Shown here: positions 1 through 7,895 of the stretch, piece after piece
Position numbering within the stretch: the stretch's first letter is position 1
Layout of the letters: each line of letters starts with the position of its first letter
Source: an uncultured Eubacteriales bacterium
Lineage (GTDB): Bacteria; Bacillota_A; Clostridia; Peptostreptococcales; Anaerovoracaceae
Direction: 5' to 3'
Length of the DNA stretch: 11,284 nucleotides
NCBI GenBank assembly: GCA_902774195.1
Contig: CACYHM010000015.1
Span: 1 to 11,284 of the forward strand
The notes under the pieces: model-generated
The model's input: only the letters and a program-made list of their open reading frames with translations
The model's database searches: none
What the model was told of the DNA's origin: nothing
Program-made: the position numbers and the translations under genes

Positions 1-7
1 TTCCTGC

Positions 8-32
8 GGCCAGGGGGTCAGACCCCGTGGCC
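8..32. repeat. imperfect palindrome after the CNNM gene
   Basis: The two halves pair as an inverted repeat of 12 positions around a central A at position 20, with a single mismatch (13/27). The core reads GGGGTC-A-GACCCC and the outer arms GGCC. It starts five bases past the stop codon of the CNNM-type gene as read on the minus strand. No T-run follows the hairpin on the minus strand within the seven bases left in the window, so a standard intrinsic terminator cannot be confirmed. It could be a terminator stem or a dispersed REP-like palindrome. The hairpin is seen directly; its role is inference. Confidence 0.5.
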
Positions 33-37
33 AGTTG

Positions 38-1303
38 TTACTGCCGCGGTTCTTCGTCCGGCTTGTCTTCCACTTTGATGCGCGTCATCAGAGCGCGTCT
101 CGCATCAGCCTTTGTGACTCTTACGCGGAATATTTTGTGCTTCGACTCGTAAACAAAACTGTCTCCTGTCTTCGGCAGCCTGTCGAGCTCTATCATCACC
201 CATCCGTTGACCGTGGTGGCGTCGGCTTCTATCTCCTCATCGAAGAGCTCGAAGAAATCCTCGAGATTGGCCCCGCCCGCGACCATGTACGTGTCCTTGC
301 CGGCAGGTCTGACGTCCCTCGATGTCACCGCATCGTGCTCATCGTAGATGTCTCCGACGATCTCCTCGATGATGTCCTCGAGAGTCACAAGGCCGGTGGT
401 GCCGCCGTATTCATCGACGACTATGGCTATATGCGTCCTCTTGGCCTGCATCTTCTTGAGCAGAACAGCAGCCTTCAGTGTCTCGGCCACGTAAGCGACC
501 GGTTTGATGATCTTTTCGGTGTCCTTGATGGTCTTCACATTGTTGTTATAAAGATCCTTCTGATTGATGACGCCGATGATGTTGTCGAGGTCGTCCTCGT
601 ATACAGGCAGCCTCGAAAGGCCGGACTCCCTGAAGACCTGCTTGATCTCGGAGACCGGCGTCCCTCTTTCGACCGCGACGATATCCACCCTCGGCGTGAG
701 TATGTCTATGGCTTCGATATCGTTGAACTCGATCGCGTTCGTGATGAGCTCGCTCTGCTCTTCGCCTATGGCTCCGTCCGCCTCGGCCTCTTCGACTATG
801 GTCAGGAGCTCATCCTCGGAGAACTCAGGCTCTTCCTTCTTGCCGACAGCCTTCTTGATCAGGACCTTCAGTCCGTTGAAGATGAATGTCAGCGGCGTCA
901 GTATCGTTATGAGCACCCTGACGAAAGGCGTCAGAAAGAGTGCGACCTCTTCGGCGTACTCCCTGGCGATTATCTTCGGCGATATCTCGCCGAGCACCAG
1001 AACAAGGAGCGTGACCATTACGGTAGCGACCGTAGGACCTATCTTCTGGCCCCAGGTCATGATGCCGTAGACCGTGGCAACGCTCGTCATCGTTATGTTG
1101 GATATGGTATTGCCGACCAGGACAGCCGTGATGAGCCTGTCGAAGTCCTCTGCAAGCGCAAGAGCATGGGCGGCCCTTTTATTGTCGTCGGCCGCCATGT
1201 TCTTGAGTTTGATCTTGTTTACCGAGCTGAATGCAGTCTCCGTAGCCGAAAAGAATGTCGAACAGAGAGTCAGTATTATTATTGCTGCCAGATATACGTT
1301 CAA
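38..1303 (-). CDS. CNNM/CorC (hemolysin C-like) transmembrane protein with CBS pair
   Basis: Predicted 421-residue integral membrane protein of the CNNM/CorC family, which is linked to Mg2+ (and Co2+) efflux or homeostasis in the cytoplasmic membrane. Residues 1-150 form the CNNM (DUF21) transmembrane domain: the N-terminal SAxETAFSSVNK-like stretch (19-30), GNTISNI (64-70), and GEISPK (105-110), which sits at the end of a hydrophobic helix. Residues about 195-320 are the paired CBS module, with LTPR (202-205), SRLPVY (230-235) and the diagnostic DEYGGTTGLVTLEDIIEE stretch (297-314). Residues about 335-415 match the CorC_HlyC C-terminal domain. Length and order are usual for the family. The start is TTG at 1301-1303, directly after the TAA of the upstream giant gene and in the same frame. 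It is chosen because the residues that follow match the family N-terminus and because GGAAGGGAAG lies eight bases upstream; the next in-frame ATG is at residue 36, too late. Transported ion and physiological role cannot be read from sequence. Confidence 0.9.
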   Translation of the reverse strand: MNVYLAAIIILTLCSTFFSATETAFSSVNKIKLKNMAADDNKRAAHALALAEDFDRLITAVLVGNTISNITMTSVATVYGIMTWGQKIGPTVATVMVTLLVLVLGEISPKIIAREYAEEVALFLTPFVRVLITILTPLTFIFNGLKVLIKKAVGKKEEPEFSEDELLTIVEEAEADGAIGEEQSELITNAIEFNDIEAIDILTPRVDIVAVERGTPVSEIKQVFRESGLSRLPVYEDDLDNIIGVINQKDLYNNNVKTIKDTEKIIKPVAYVAETLKAAVLLKKMQAKRTHIAIVVDEYGGTTGLVTLEDIIEEIVGDIYDEHDAVTSRDVRPAGKDTYMVAGGANLEDFFELFDEEIEADATTVNGWVMIELDRLPKTGDSFVYESKHKIFRVRVTKADARRALMTRIKVEDKPDEEPRQ

Positions 1304-4300
1304 TTATTCGACTTCCCTTCCTATGATGGCCCAGTCGATCATCGTATCTACCTCAGGCATCTCATAGTTGTCGCTGTCGTAGGTCAGATACGCCTTGGCC
1401 GTGTATGTGCCTATGGCCGAAGCCTTGTTGTCTCTGTACCTTACCGCGATAGATTCAGGCAGACCCTTCAGCACGATGCTCTTCTCAGTGCCGTCGTATC
1501 TGAACGGCTTCTCGTAAGTCCAGTACGCGCCGGAAGTGTCGTATGTAGCCTTCCTGATCCTCCATCTCAGATCAGGTATGGATTCAGCCTCGCAGTTCCT
1601 GGTATCGTAGACCAGTTTTGCCCTTGCCACGTAGGTGCCGGCGCCGGCCTTGACATTGTCCGTGTATACCACTTCCACATCTTCAGGCACTCCGATCAGG
1701 CTGACAGCCTTAAGCTTGTTGTCGAACACGAATCCTGCGACCTCGTCGTAATCCCAGACGACCTCGGATGTGTCGATCTTCTTCTTCTGGATCCTCCATC
1801 TCAGAGCAGGCATGATCGGCTCTTCGAAGTTCTCCTTGTTCTGGTATCTGAGGAACACCTCGGCAGTATAGCTGCCGGCCTCCATGCCTCTGTTGCCTCT
1901 GTAGGATTCGACCTTGACGCCCTCAGGGAGTCCGGTGACTCTGACGGTCTTTTCCCTGCCGTCGTATTCGATGTCGTCATCGTATGTCCAGTGAGCCTGC
2001 GACATGTCGTATCTGGCCTTGTTGATCTGCCACCAGCATCCGCTGACAGGCTTCGGAGTCTCGTAGTTGCGCGGATCCTTCACTTCGATCATGGCCATCG
2101 CCTCGTGATCGCCCGCGTCGGTGCCGGTATTGTCGGAATATGTCACATCAACGATATCCGGCAGGCCAATGAGCTCGACGGTCTTCTCTGTTCCGTCGTA
2201 TACGAAGGCCTCTTCGTAATCCCATCTCACCTGAGACATGTCCACGCTGGCCTTGACGATCTCCCATCTGAACTTCGGCAGCACGAGTTCGTTGTAGTTC
2301 TCGGCATTGTCGATGCTGATGAGCTTCGCGCTGGCGTAATAGACTCCGACCTGGTCGGCCGAGTTGTTGTCGTAGATCACATAGAACCCGTCAGGCACGC
2401 CCATGAGCCTGAGCTCCGGCTTGATGCCGCGCAGCTTGTCGAAGAGTCCGACCTCGGTCGTCGTCTTGGCTATGGATACTGTCTTGGTCTCTCCGTCATA
2501 TACGAACGGACGGCTGTAATCCCAGTGAATCTTCGATATATCGATATCTATGTCCGCAGGGGCGATGTGCCATCTGCAGCCGCCGAAGCTCGGCTTATAG
2601 TAGTTGTTCTCGTCGTATTCGAACTCTACCGAAGCCTCGTAGTCGCCGGCATCCACAGCGGTATTGCCGCTGTATACAGGCGTGATGCCCTCAGGAAGTC
2701 CTCTCAGCTTGATGGACTTGCTCGTTCCGTCATATACGATCCTGTCTTCTGCGTACCATGCGGCGTCGGACATGTCGAATACGGCTTTTCTGATAGTCCA
2801 GCTGCAGTCTCCCATCACAGGGACATTGTAGTTGTCCGTATCGCAGAGGAATCCGACCGATGCGTTATATGAACCGGCATCGACAGCAGTATTCCCTCCG
2901 TACAGAGGGATGACTCCTTCAGGAAGTCCGGTGACATATATGCCCTTTTCTGTCCCGTCGTAAACGAATTCAAATTCGCCTTCCCATCTGGCCTCGGACA
3001 TGTCGTAGTCGGCCTTTTCGATCGACCAGACGCAGTCTCTGACGAACGGAACGTTGTAGTTGTCCGGTCTGAGCGGCATAAGCTCGGCGTGGGCTGTATA
3101 TGTTCCCGTCACCGTTTCGCTGTTGCTGCTGTAGCTGACTTCGAGCTGTTCCGGAAGATTCATGAGCTCGATAGTCTTGGCCGTTCCGTCGTACACGAAG
3201 CTCTGGGAGTAATTCCAGGACACCTTGCGTATGTCGATGTCCGCCTTGCCTATCATCCAGGTGCAGTACATCTCGTCAGGAGTGCGGTAGTTGTCGCTCT
3301 CGCTGCTGAACCTCGCGACCGCGGTATATGTGCCCGCGTCAACAGCGGTGTTCTCCTCGTACTCCACCTTGATGCCAACAGGCAGGCCTGTCAGCTCGAC
3401 TCTCTTGGACGAGCCGTCGTATATGAACTGTTCTTTGTAATCCCACTCGACACCGCTCATGTCGTAATTGAGCTGCTCTATTCTCCACGGTATGGATATG
3501 GAGTCAGGTGTCTCGTAGTTCTTGTCATATGTCTCGAACGACGCGGTAGCGAGATAGTCGCCCGCGGACGTTCCTGTATTGCCCTTGTAGGATACTCCGA
3601 GGCCGTCAGGCAAGTTCTTCATCGTGACGGTCTTGCTGCTGCCGTCATACGTGTACATGCCTTCGTTGTAATCCCAGTATGTTCCGCTGAGGTCGTACTC
3701 CGCACGCACGATCTCCCAGTCGCAGTCGCTGACCGAAGGGATGTTGTAGTTGGCAGGATCAGATACCATGAGTTCCGCGCTCGCGGTGTACTTGCCGACC
3801 TCTTTTGCCTCGTTGCCGTAGTAGATCGCCGAAACGCCGATCGGCAGATGCTCGAGCACGACGTTCTGCAGACTGCCGTTGAACGTCTTGCTGGTGTTGT
3901 AATCCCATCTTACCGCAGACATCTCGTAATCCGCCTTGACGATCCTCCAGCTGCAGCCGGCCACTGAAGGCTTGTTGTAGTTATCCGGATCGTAAGGGAT
4001 GAGATCTGCAGTCGCCTCGTAGGAGCCGGTGTTGACGGCGGTGTTGCCGCTGTAAACAGGTCTGACGCCTTCAGGCAGGCCTCTGAGAATTATCTCCTGC
4101 ATGCTGCCCGAGTATGTGAGCTCGCCTTCGTATGTCCAGGCGGCAGACGAAAGATCGTAGTCGGCCTTCGAGATCGACCATGCGAGATCCTCCATCTCAG
4201 GCACGTTGTAGTTGTGCTCGTCAGCCACCGTGAACGTGACCGAAGCGCTGTAATCTCCGGAGTTCGTGGCCGTGTTCCCTCTGTAGTGGGCGGTCACTCC

Positions 4301-7300
4301 CTCAGGGAGTCCCTTGATCACGACCTTGTGCTCTTCGCCGTCATAGACGAAAGGCTTCTCGTAATCCCAGCGTGCGTGGCTCATGTCGTAGTCGCCGCGC
4401 TCGATCCTCCATGTGAGGTTCTCGAGCCTTCCCTTGATGAGGTTGTCGGCATCGTCAGGAATGATCTCGGCTGCAGCTACATATGTGCCTGCCTGCGTCG
4501 CCCATGCGTTGCTGTATTCTACTCTCGTTCCGACAGGTACCTCGCTCACCAGGACCCTCTTTTCGGAACCGTCATATACGAAAGCCTTGTCGTAATCCCA
4601 GCTGATGTTCGAAAGATCCAGAGGGGATTTCTCGATCACCCAGTGGCAGGTCGAGACTTCAGGCTTCTCGTAGTTCTTCTCGTCGTATGCGAGTATTGCC
4701 TTTGCCGTATACTCGCCGGCATCGACAGCGGTACTGTCGACATATACAGGGACGACTCCGTCAGGAAGCCCTGTCAGCCTCAGGCTGTCGCCCTTGACTT
4801 CTCCGTCGTAGGCGTATTCTCTTTCGCCCTGCCATTTGGCTCCGCTCATGTCGAACACGGCTTTTCTGATAGTCCAGTCGAGCACCATGTCAGGTATGCT
4901 GGTCTCGTAGTTGTTCTCGTCCTGTACTTCGAACTGCGCGACAGCCGTATAGTCTCCGGCATCGGTCGCCGAAGCGTTCCTGTATTTCACTATGACTCCG
5001 TCAGGGACTCCGCGCAGTCTGACAGATTTCTCTCTTCCGTCATATGTGAACGCGTTCTCGTAATCCCAGATGACATTGGACATATCGTGTCTGGCCTTGC
5101 CGATGCTCCACGAATAGCCTTCCGGCTTCGGCGGGTTCAGATTGGTGTCGTTGGCGAGCGAGAATACGGCCTTGGTGAAGTACCTGCCCGCGTTGACAGC
5201 TGTGTCGTCCTCGTAAACGACCCTGACGTTCTCGTCCAGGCCTGAAACGATCCTGACTCTCTTTTCCTTTCCGTCGTACACAAAGCCGCTGCAGTCCGTC
5301 CATGTGATGGACCCGACTTCATATTCGGCCTTCCTTATCGTCCATGTGCAGCCGTTGACTTCAGGCACCTCGTAGTTGCCCGCGTCGACAGGTGTCAGCG
5401 TCGCGCTGGCGATGTAAGTGCCCGTCTCCGTCTTGACGTTGTCTGTGTATTCGACAGTGACACCTTCAGGGACTCCCGCCAGATGGACTGATTGCTGCGT
5501 CCCGGTGTATGTGAATGCATCGCTGTAATCCCAGTACACTCCGGATACATCGATCTTCTTTTTATTGATCCTCCACTGGCAGTCCGCAGGCCATTCGACG
5601 TCGAGGTTGTCCTCGTCGTATCTCAGGATGGCGCGCGCGTTGTATTCGCCCGCATCGAACGCCATGAAGTTCTCGTAGTCCACGCCTATGCCGTGAGGCA
5701 GTCCTTTCAGCGAAACAGCCTTTGCCTCTCCGTCGTAGGTGAACGGTCCTTCGTAATCCCAGTGGACCTGTGACATATCTACGAACTTCTTGCTGATCTT
5801 CCACTCAGCGGTCACATCTGCCGGCGTTACGTAATTATGCGTGTCCGGATTGATGAAGACCGCCCTTGCGGTATATGTGCCGGCGGTCACTCCGACGTTC
5901 CCGGAGTATCTGACCTGAAGCTCTTCAGGGACTCCGGTGAGGACGATGCCGTGAGGATCGCCGTCATACTCGAAATCTCTCTGCTCTGTCCATCTGATAT
6001 TGCTGAGGTCGTACTGCCTCTTGGATATCTCCCATTCGTACTCCGCTGGAGCATTGGTGTTGTAGTTGCCTATGAATGCGGCCCTTGCCAGGTACTTGCC
6101 GGCGAGAGTCTCTTCGGCTCCGTCGTATACGACCTCTGCGTCATCAGGCAGGTTCGTGATGTACACAGCTTTCGGCGTGCCGTCGTAGACGAAGTCGTCG
6201 TAAGCTGACCAGCGGATCGAACTCGTTTCGATGGTGACCTTTCTGATCTCCCATACGCACGGAACTATGTCTGCCGGTTTCTCGTAATTCTTGAAATCGT
6301 AGTTGAGCATCGCAGTCGCGGTGTATACTCCCGCATCCGATGCGATGTTGTTCTCGTATATCGCGGTCACTCCCTCAGGCAGGCCCGTAAGCTCTACGCT
6401 CTTCGGCGAACCGTCATATCTGAATGCGCCCGAATAGTCCCAGCGCACCTGCGACATGTCGAGAGAAGCCTTGCGTATGGTCCACTCGTGCTCTTTGACC
6501 ATTACAGGCTCGTTGAAATTGTCCCTGTCGAAGACAAAGGCGTAGCTTGCGGTATATGTGCCCGCGTCTGTGGCCACATTGCCCTCGTATACCGGCTCGA
6601 TGCTGTCAGGCAGGCCCTCGATATGGACTGACTTCGGCGTGCCGTCGTAGACCATGCTGCCGTCTTCGACCCAGCGTATCCCGGACACATCTATGCTCGC
6701 TTTTCTGATGCTGAGCTTGACCGGATCGGATACTGTCTCGCCCACGCTGTTGGCCGCGTGGAGCCTGCAGAGCCAGCCGTTGTACGACACAGGCAGGATG
6801 GTGTTGTGGTTGATCACCTTCCAGGTTCCTTCTTCTCCCGTTTCGCTTATCTCGAGGTAGCCGGTGACCTCCGGATCGTTTACGGATTCGATCTCAGGTA
6901 CTTCGAACGGTATCCTCTCTCCGTATGTGAATGATCTGATCTGAGGGGACTGTTTGATCACAGGGGCCCATGCCCATATTGCATAGAGGTTGAGATCCTC
7001 ATCGAGAGCTTCTATCGACTTTCCAGGACGGTAGTATGTGCCCTTCGCATCAGGATCGGTATTCCACGAAACGAAGACGGCCCTGTCGCTCGGCGAGCTG
7101 AACATCGGCTCTTCGACGATGTATTTGACTCCCGGAGTGGTCCTGTCCTCTCTGCTGAGTTCTTCGTCAAGGTTGTCATGATAAATGACCCTGAAGCCTT
7201 CGACGTAGATCGGCTTGGCTTTTTTGTACTTGCCGTATTCCTTTACCGCCAGTCTGTCGCAGCGGGTGCTTCCGTCTCCTTCCGCGCTGAAGTCCTGGGC

Positions 7301-7696
7301 GAGAAGTATCTCCTCCAGGTTTGCGCACTTGCTGAACATTGCGTGCATGTTGGAGCAGCGGCGCGTATCGAAGGAAGAGATATCCAGTTCCCTCAGGTTG
7401 GCGCAGCCTTCGAACATCGAGCTCATGTTCCTGACATTGTCTGTGACGAAGCCGCTGAGATCGGCAGTCACCATGTTCTTGCAGCCCTTGAACAGTCCCG
7501 CTAGAGAAGCCCCGTCCGGGAATGTCACGGTGCCGACGGTGTTTGCCGATGTTATCGTTGATGCCGCTTCAGCCCACGGCGATCCTTCAGGGCTCACGCT
7601 GTCTGCGAGCCCTTCGATGATGAAGAGCCCTCCGTTCTCGTTGATGCCCCAGAGGCATTCGCCCCATTTACCGACTTTTACAAAATTGTTGTCCAT
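1304..7696 (-). CDS. giant BspA-like/MBG-like repeat protein, 2130 aa, no visible export signal
   Basis: Encodes a very long acidic repeat protein of unknown function. Layout by residue: 1-30, a VGKWGECLWGI segment like that preceding BspA-type repeats; 64-137, three leucine-rich repeats of the BspA/DUF285 type (SLAGLFKGC, MSSMFEGCANL, MHAMFSKCANL); about 168-241, a Flg_new/InlB B-repeat-like module ending LNLYAIW; 243-331, an Ig-like stretch; 333-2125, 23 tandem MBG-like repeats; then GREVE. This architecture is normally found on secreted or surface proteins of anaerobic Bacillota and related bacteria. Here, however, the N-terminus (MDNNFVKVGKWG) is polar, no hydrophobic helix exists anywhere, and there is no LPXTG, SLH or choline-binding end. 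The ATG start is supported by AAGGGA eleven bases upstream, and an in-frame TGA two codons upstream excludes a longer start. The gene has its own promoter-like -10 and appears cotranscribed with the CNNM gene. It may be an adhesin or scaffold, but its location is unknown. The reading frame is intact throughout. Confidence 0.9.
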   Translation of the reverse strand: MDNNFVKVGKWGECLWGINENGGLFIIEGLADSVSPEGSPWAEAASTITSANTVGTVTFPDGASLAGLFKGCKNMVTADLSGFVTDNVRNMSSMFEGCANLRELDISSFDTRRCSNMHAMFSKCANLEEILLAQDFSAEGDGSTRCDRLAVKEYGKYKKAKPIYVEGFRVIYHDNLDEELSREDRTTPGVKYIVEEPMFSSPSDRAVFVSWNTDPDAKGTYYRPGKSIEALDEDLNLYAIWAWAPVIKQSPQIRSFTYGERIPFEVPEIESVNDPEVTGYLEISETGEEGTWKVINHNTILPVSYNGWLCRLHAANSVGETVSDPVKLSIRKASIDVSGIRWVEDGSMVYDGTPKSVHIEGLPDSIEPVYEGNVATDAGTYTASYAFVFDRDNFNEPVMVKEHEWTIRKASLDMSQVRWDYSGAFRYDGSPKSVELTGLPEGVTAIYENNIASDAGVYTATAMLNYDFKNYEKPADIVPCVWEIRKVTIETSSIRWSAYDDFVYDGTPKAVYITNLPDDAEVVYDGAEETLAGKYLARAAFIGNYNTNAPAEYEWEISKRQYDLSNIRWTEQRDFEYDGDPHGIVLTGVPEELQVRYSGNVGVTAGTYTARAVFINPDTHNYVTPADVTAEWKISKKFVDMSQVHWDYEGPFTYDGEAKAVSLKGLPHGIGVDYENFMAFDAGEYNARAILRYDEDNLDVEWPADCQWRINKKKIDVSGVYWDYSDAFTYTGTQQSVHLAGVPEGVTVEYTDNVKTETGTYIASATLTPVDAGNYEVPEVNGCTWTIRKAEYEVGSITWTDCSGFVYDGKEKRVRIVSGLDENVRVVYEDDTAVNAGRYFTKAVFSLANDTNLNPPKPEGYSWSIGKARHDMSNVIWDYENAFTYDGREKSVRLRGVPDGVIVKYRNASATDAGDYTAVAQFEVQDENNYETSIPDMVLDWTIRKAVFDMSGAKWQGEREYAYDGEVKGDSLRLTGLPDGVVPVYVDSTAVDAGEYTAKAILAYDEKNYEKPEVSTCHWVIEKSPLDLSNISWDYDKAFVYDGSEKRVLVSEVPVGTRVEYSNAWATQAGTYVAAAEIIPDDADNLIKGRLENLTWRIERGDYDMSHARWDYEKPFVYDGEEHKVVIKGLPEGVTAHYRGNTATNSGDYSASVTFTVADEHNYNVPEMEDLAWSISKADYDLSSAAWTYEGELTYSGSMQEIILRGLPEGVRPVYSGNTAVNTGSYEATADLIPYDPDNYNKPSVAGCSWRIVKADYEMSAVRWDYNTSKTFNGSLQNVVLEHLPIGVSAIYYGNEAKEVGKYTASAELMVSDPANYNIPSVSDCDWEIVRAEYDLSGTYWDYNEGMYTYDGSSKTVTMKNLPDGLGVSYKGNTGTSAGDYLATASFETYDKNYETPDSISIPWRIEQLNYDMSGVEWDYKEQFIYDGSSKRVELTGLPVGIKVEYEENTAVDAGTYTAVARFSSESDNYRTPDEMYCTWMIGKADIDIRKVSWNYSQSFVYDGTAKTIELMNLPEQLEVSYSSNSETVTGTYTAHAELMPLRPDNYNVPFVRDCVWSIEKADYDMSEARWEGEFEFVYDGTEKGIYVTGLPEGVIPLYGGNTAVDAGSYNASVGFLCDTDNYNVPVMGDCSWTIRKAVFDMSDAAWYAEDRIVYDGTSKSIKLRGLPEGITPVYSGNTAVDAGDYEASVEFEYDENNYYKPSFGGCRWHIAPADIDIDISKIHWDYSRPFVYDGETKTVSIAKTTTEVGLFDKLRGIKPELRLMGVPDGFYVIYDNNSADQVGVYYASAKLISIDNAENYNELVLPKFRWEIVKASVDMSQVRWDYEEAFVYDGTEKTVELIGLPDIVDVTYSDNTGTDAGDHEAMAMIEVKDPRNYETPKPVSGCWWQINKARYDMSQAHWTYDDDIEYDGREKTVRVTGLPEGVKVESYRGNRGMEAGSYTAEVFLRYQNKENFEEPIMPALRWRIQKKKIDTSEVVWDYDEVAGFVFDNKLKAVSLIGVPEDVEVVYTDNVKAGAGTYVARAKLVYDTRNCEAESIPDLRWRIRKATYDTSGAYWTYEKPFRYDGTEKSIVLKGLPESIAVRYRDNKASAIGTYTAKAYLTYDSDNYEMPEVDTMIDWAIIGREVE
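1312..1321 (-). promoter_or_regulatory. ribosome binding site for the TTG start of the CNNM gene
   Basis: On the minus strand the sequence GGAAGGGAAG lies inside the last codons of the giant repeat gene, eight bases before the TTG at 1301-1303. It supports initiation at the unusual TTG and implies that ribosomes finishing the upstream gene could restart there. No promoter-like sequence separates the two genes. Confidence 0.6.
1322..6700 (-). repeat. 23 tandem MBG-like protein repeats (about 231 bp each)
   Basis: Counting from residue 333, the protein divides without gaps into 23 units starting at residues 333, 410, 487, 560, 637, 713, 790, 868, 946, 1024, 1101, 1178, 1255, 1332, 1409, 1485, 1562, 1638, 1714, 1816, 1894, 1972 and 2050. 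Unit length is 76-78 residues except unit 3 (73) and unit 19 (102). Each begins (A)xYDMSxxxW and carries YDG about ten residues later, then GLPEGV, an aromatic Y, NTAxDAGxYxA, NYxxP, and ends WxIxK. YDG is intact in 19 units; units 6, 12, 13 and 22 have YTG, YSG, FNG and FDN. Units are well diverged, so the array is old rather than a recent amplification. The fold is probably a small beta-sandwich like MBG domains; that is inference from the pattern of beta strands and the DAGxY turn. Confidence 0.9.
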
Positions 7697-7809
7697 TTTT
7701 CATTCAGTCCCTTCTTCAGAATGATGTTCTCTTTTCGTGCCTGATAAACAATGAATAAGGCACATAAATATACATAGTGGATTATATAGTATATCCGTTG
7801 CAAAATAAA
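7694..7809 (-). promoter_or_regulatory. putative promoter and leader of the giant repeat gene
   Basis: On the minus strand a perfect TATAAT lies at 7781-7786. Seventeen bases upstream is a weak -35 (TTTATT, 7804-7809, three of six consensus bases). Transcription would begin near 7774, giving a leader of roughly 75 bases with AAGGGA as ribosome binding site before the ATG at 7694-7696. The region is AT-rich and lies just past the racemase terminator, so an independent promoter is expected here. The -35 assignment is weak. Confidence 0.45.
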
Positions 7810-7830
7810 GGATTCCGCTCCCAAAATAAA

Positions 7831-7864
7831 TAATAAAAAAGAAAACACCGCCCTTTCCGGGCGG
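7831..7864 (-). terminator. Rho-independent terminator of the racemase gene
   Basis: Read on the minus strand, a six-pair all-GC stem (CCGCCC/GGGCGG, arms at 7859-7864 and 7848-7853) with a five-base GGAAA loop is followed two bases later by a long T-rich tract (TTTTCTTTTTTATTA). It begins 31 bases after the racemase stop codon and separates that gene from the giant repeat gene. Confidence 0.9.
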
Positions 7865-7895
7865 CATAAAGCGCGAACGGCTGCGTACAGTGCTC

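Noticed and set aside
35..2872. Very long open frame of 945 codons on the plus strand, antisense to the CNNM and repeat genes
   Set aside because: It overlaps two genes with clear family homology in full. Its translation shows no recognisable domain, and its repeats simply mirror the MBG-like repeats; the lack of stops follows from the codon use of the minus-strand genes.
3089..5245. Further long plus-strand open frames (3089-3967 and 4214-5245) in the repeat region
   Set aside because: They are antisense shadows of the repeat array. Their Arg/Val/His-rich translations have no domain-like features and no ribosome binding site was evident.
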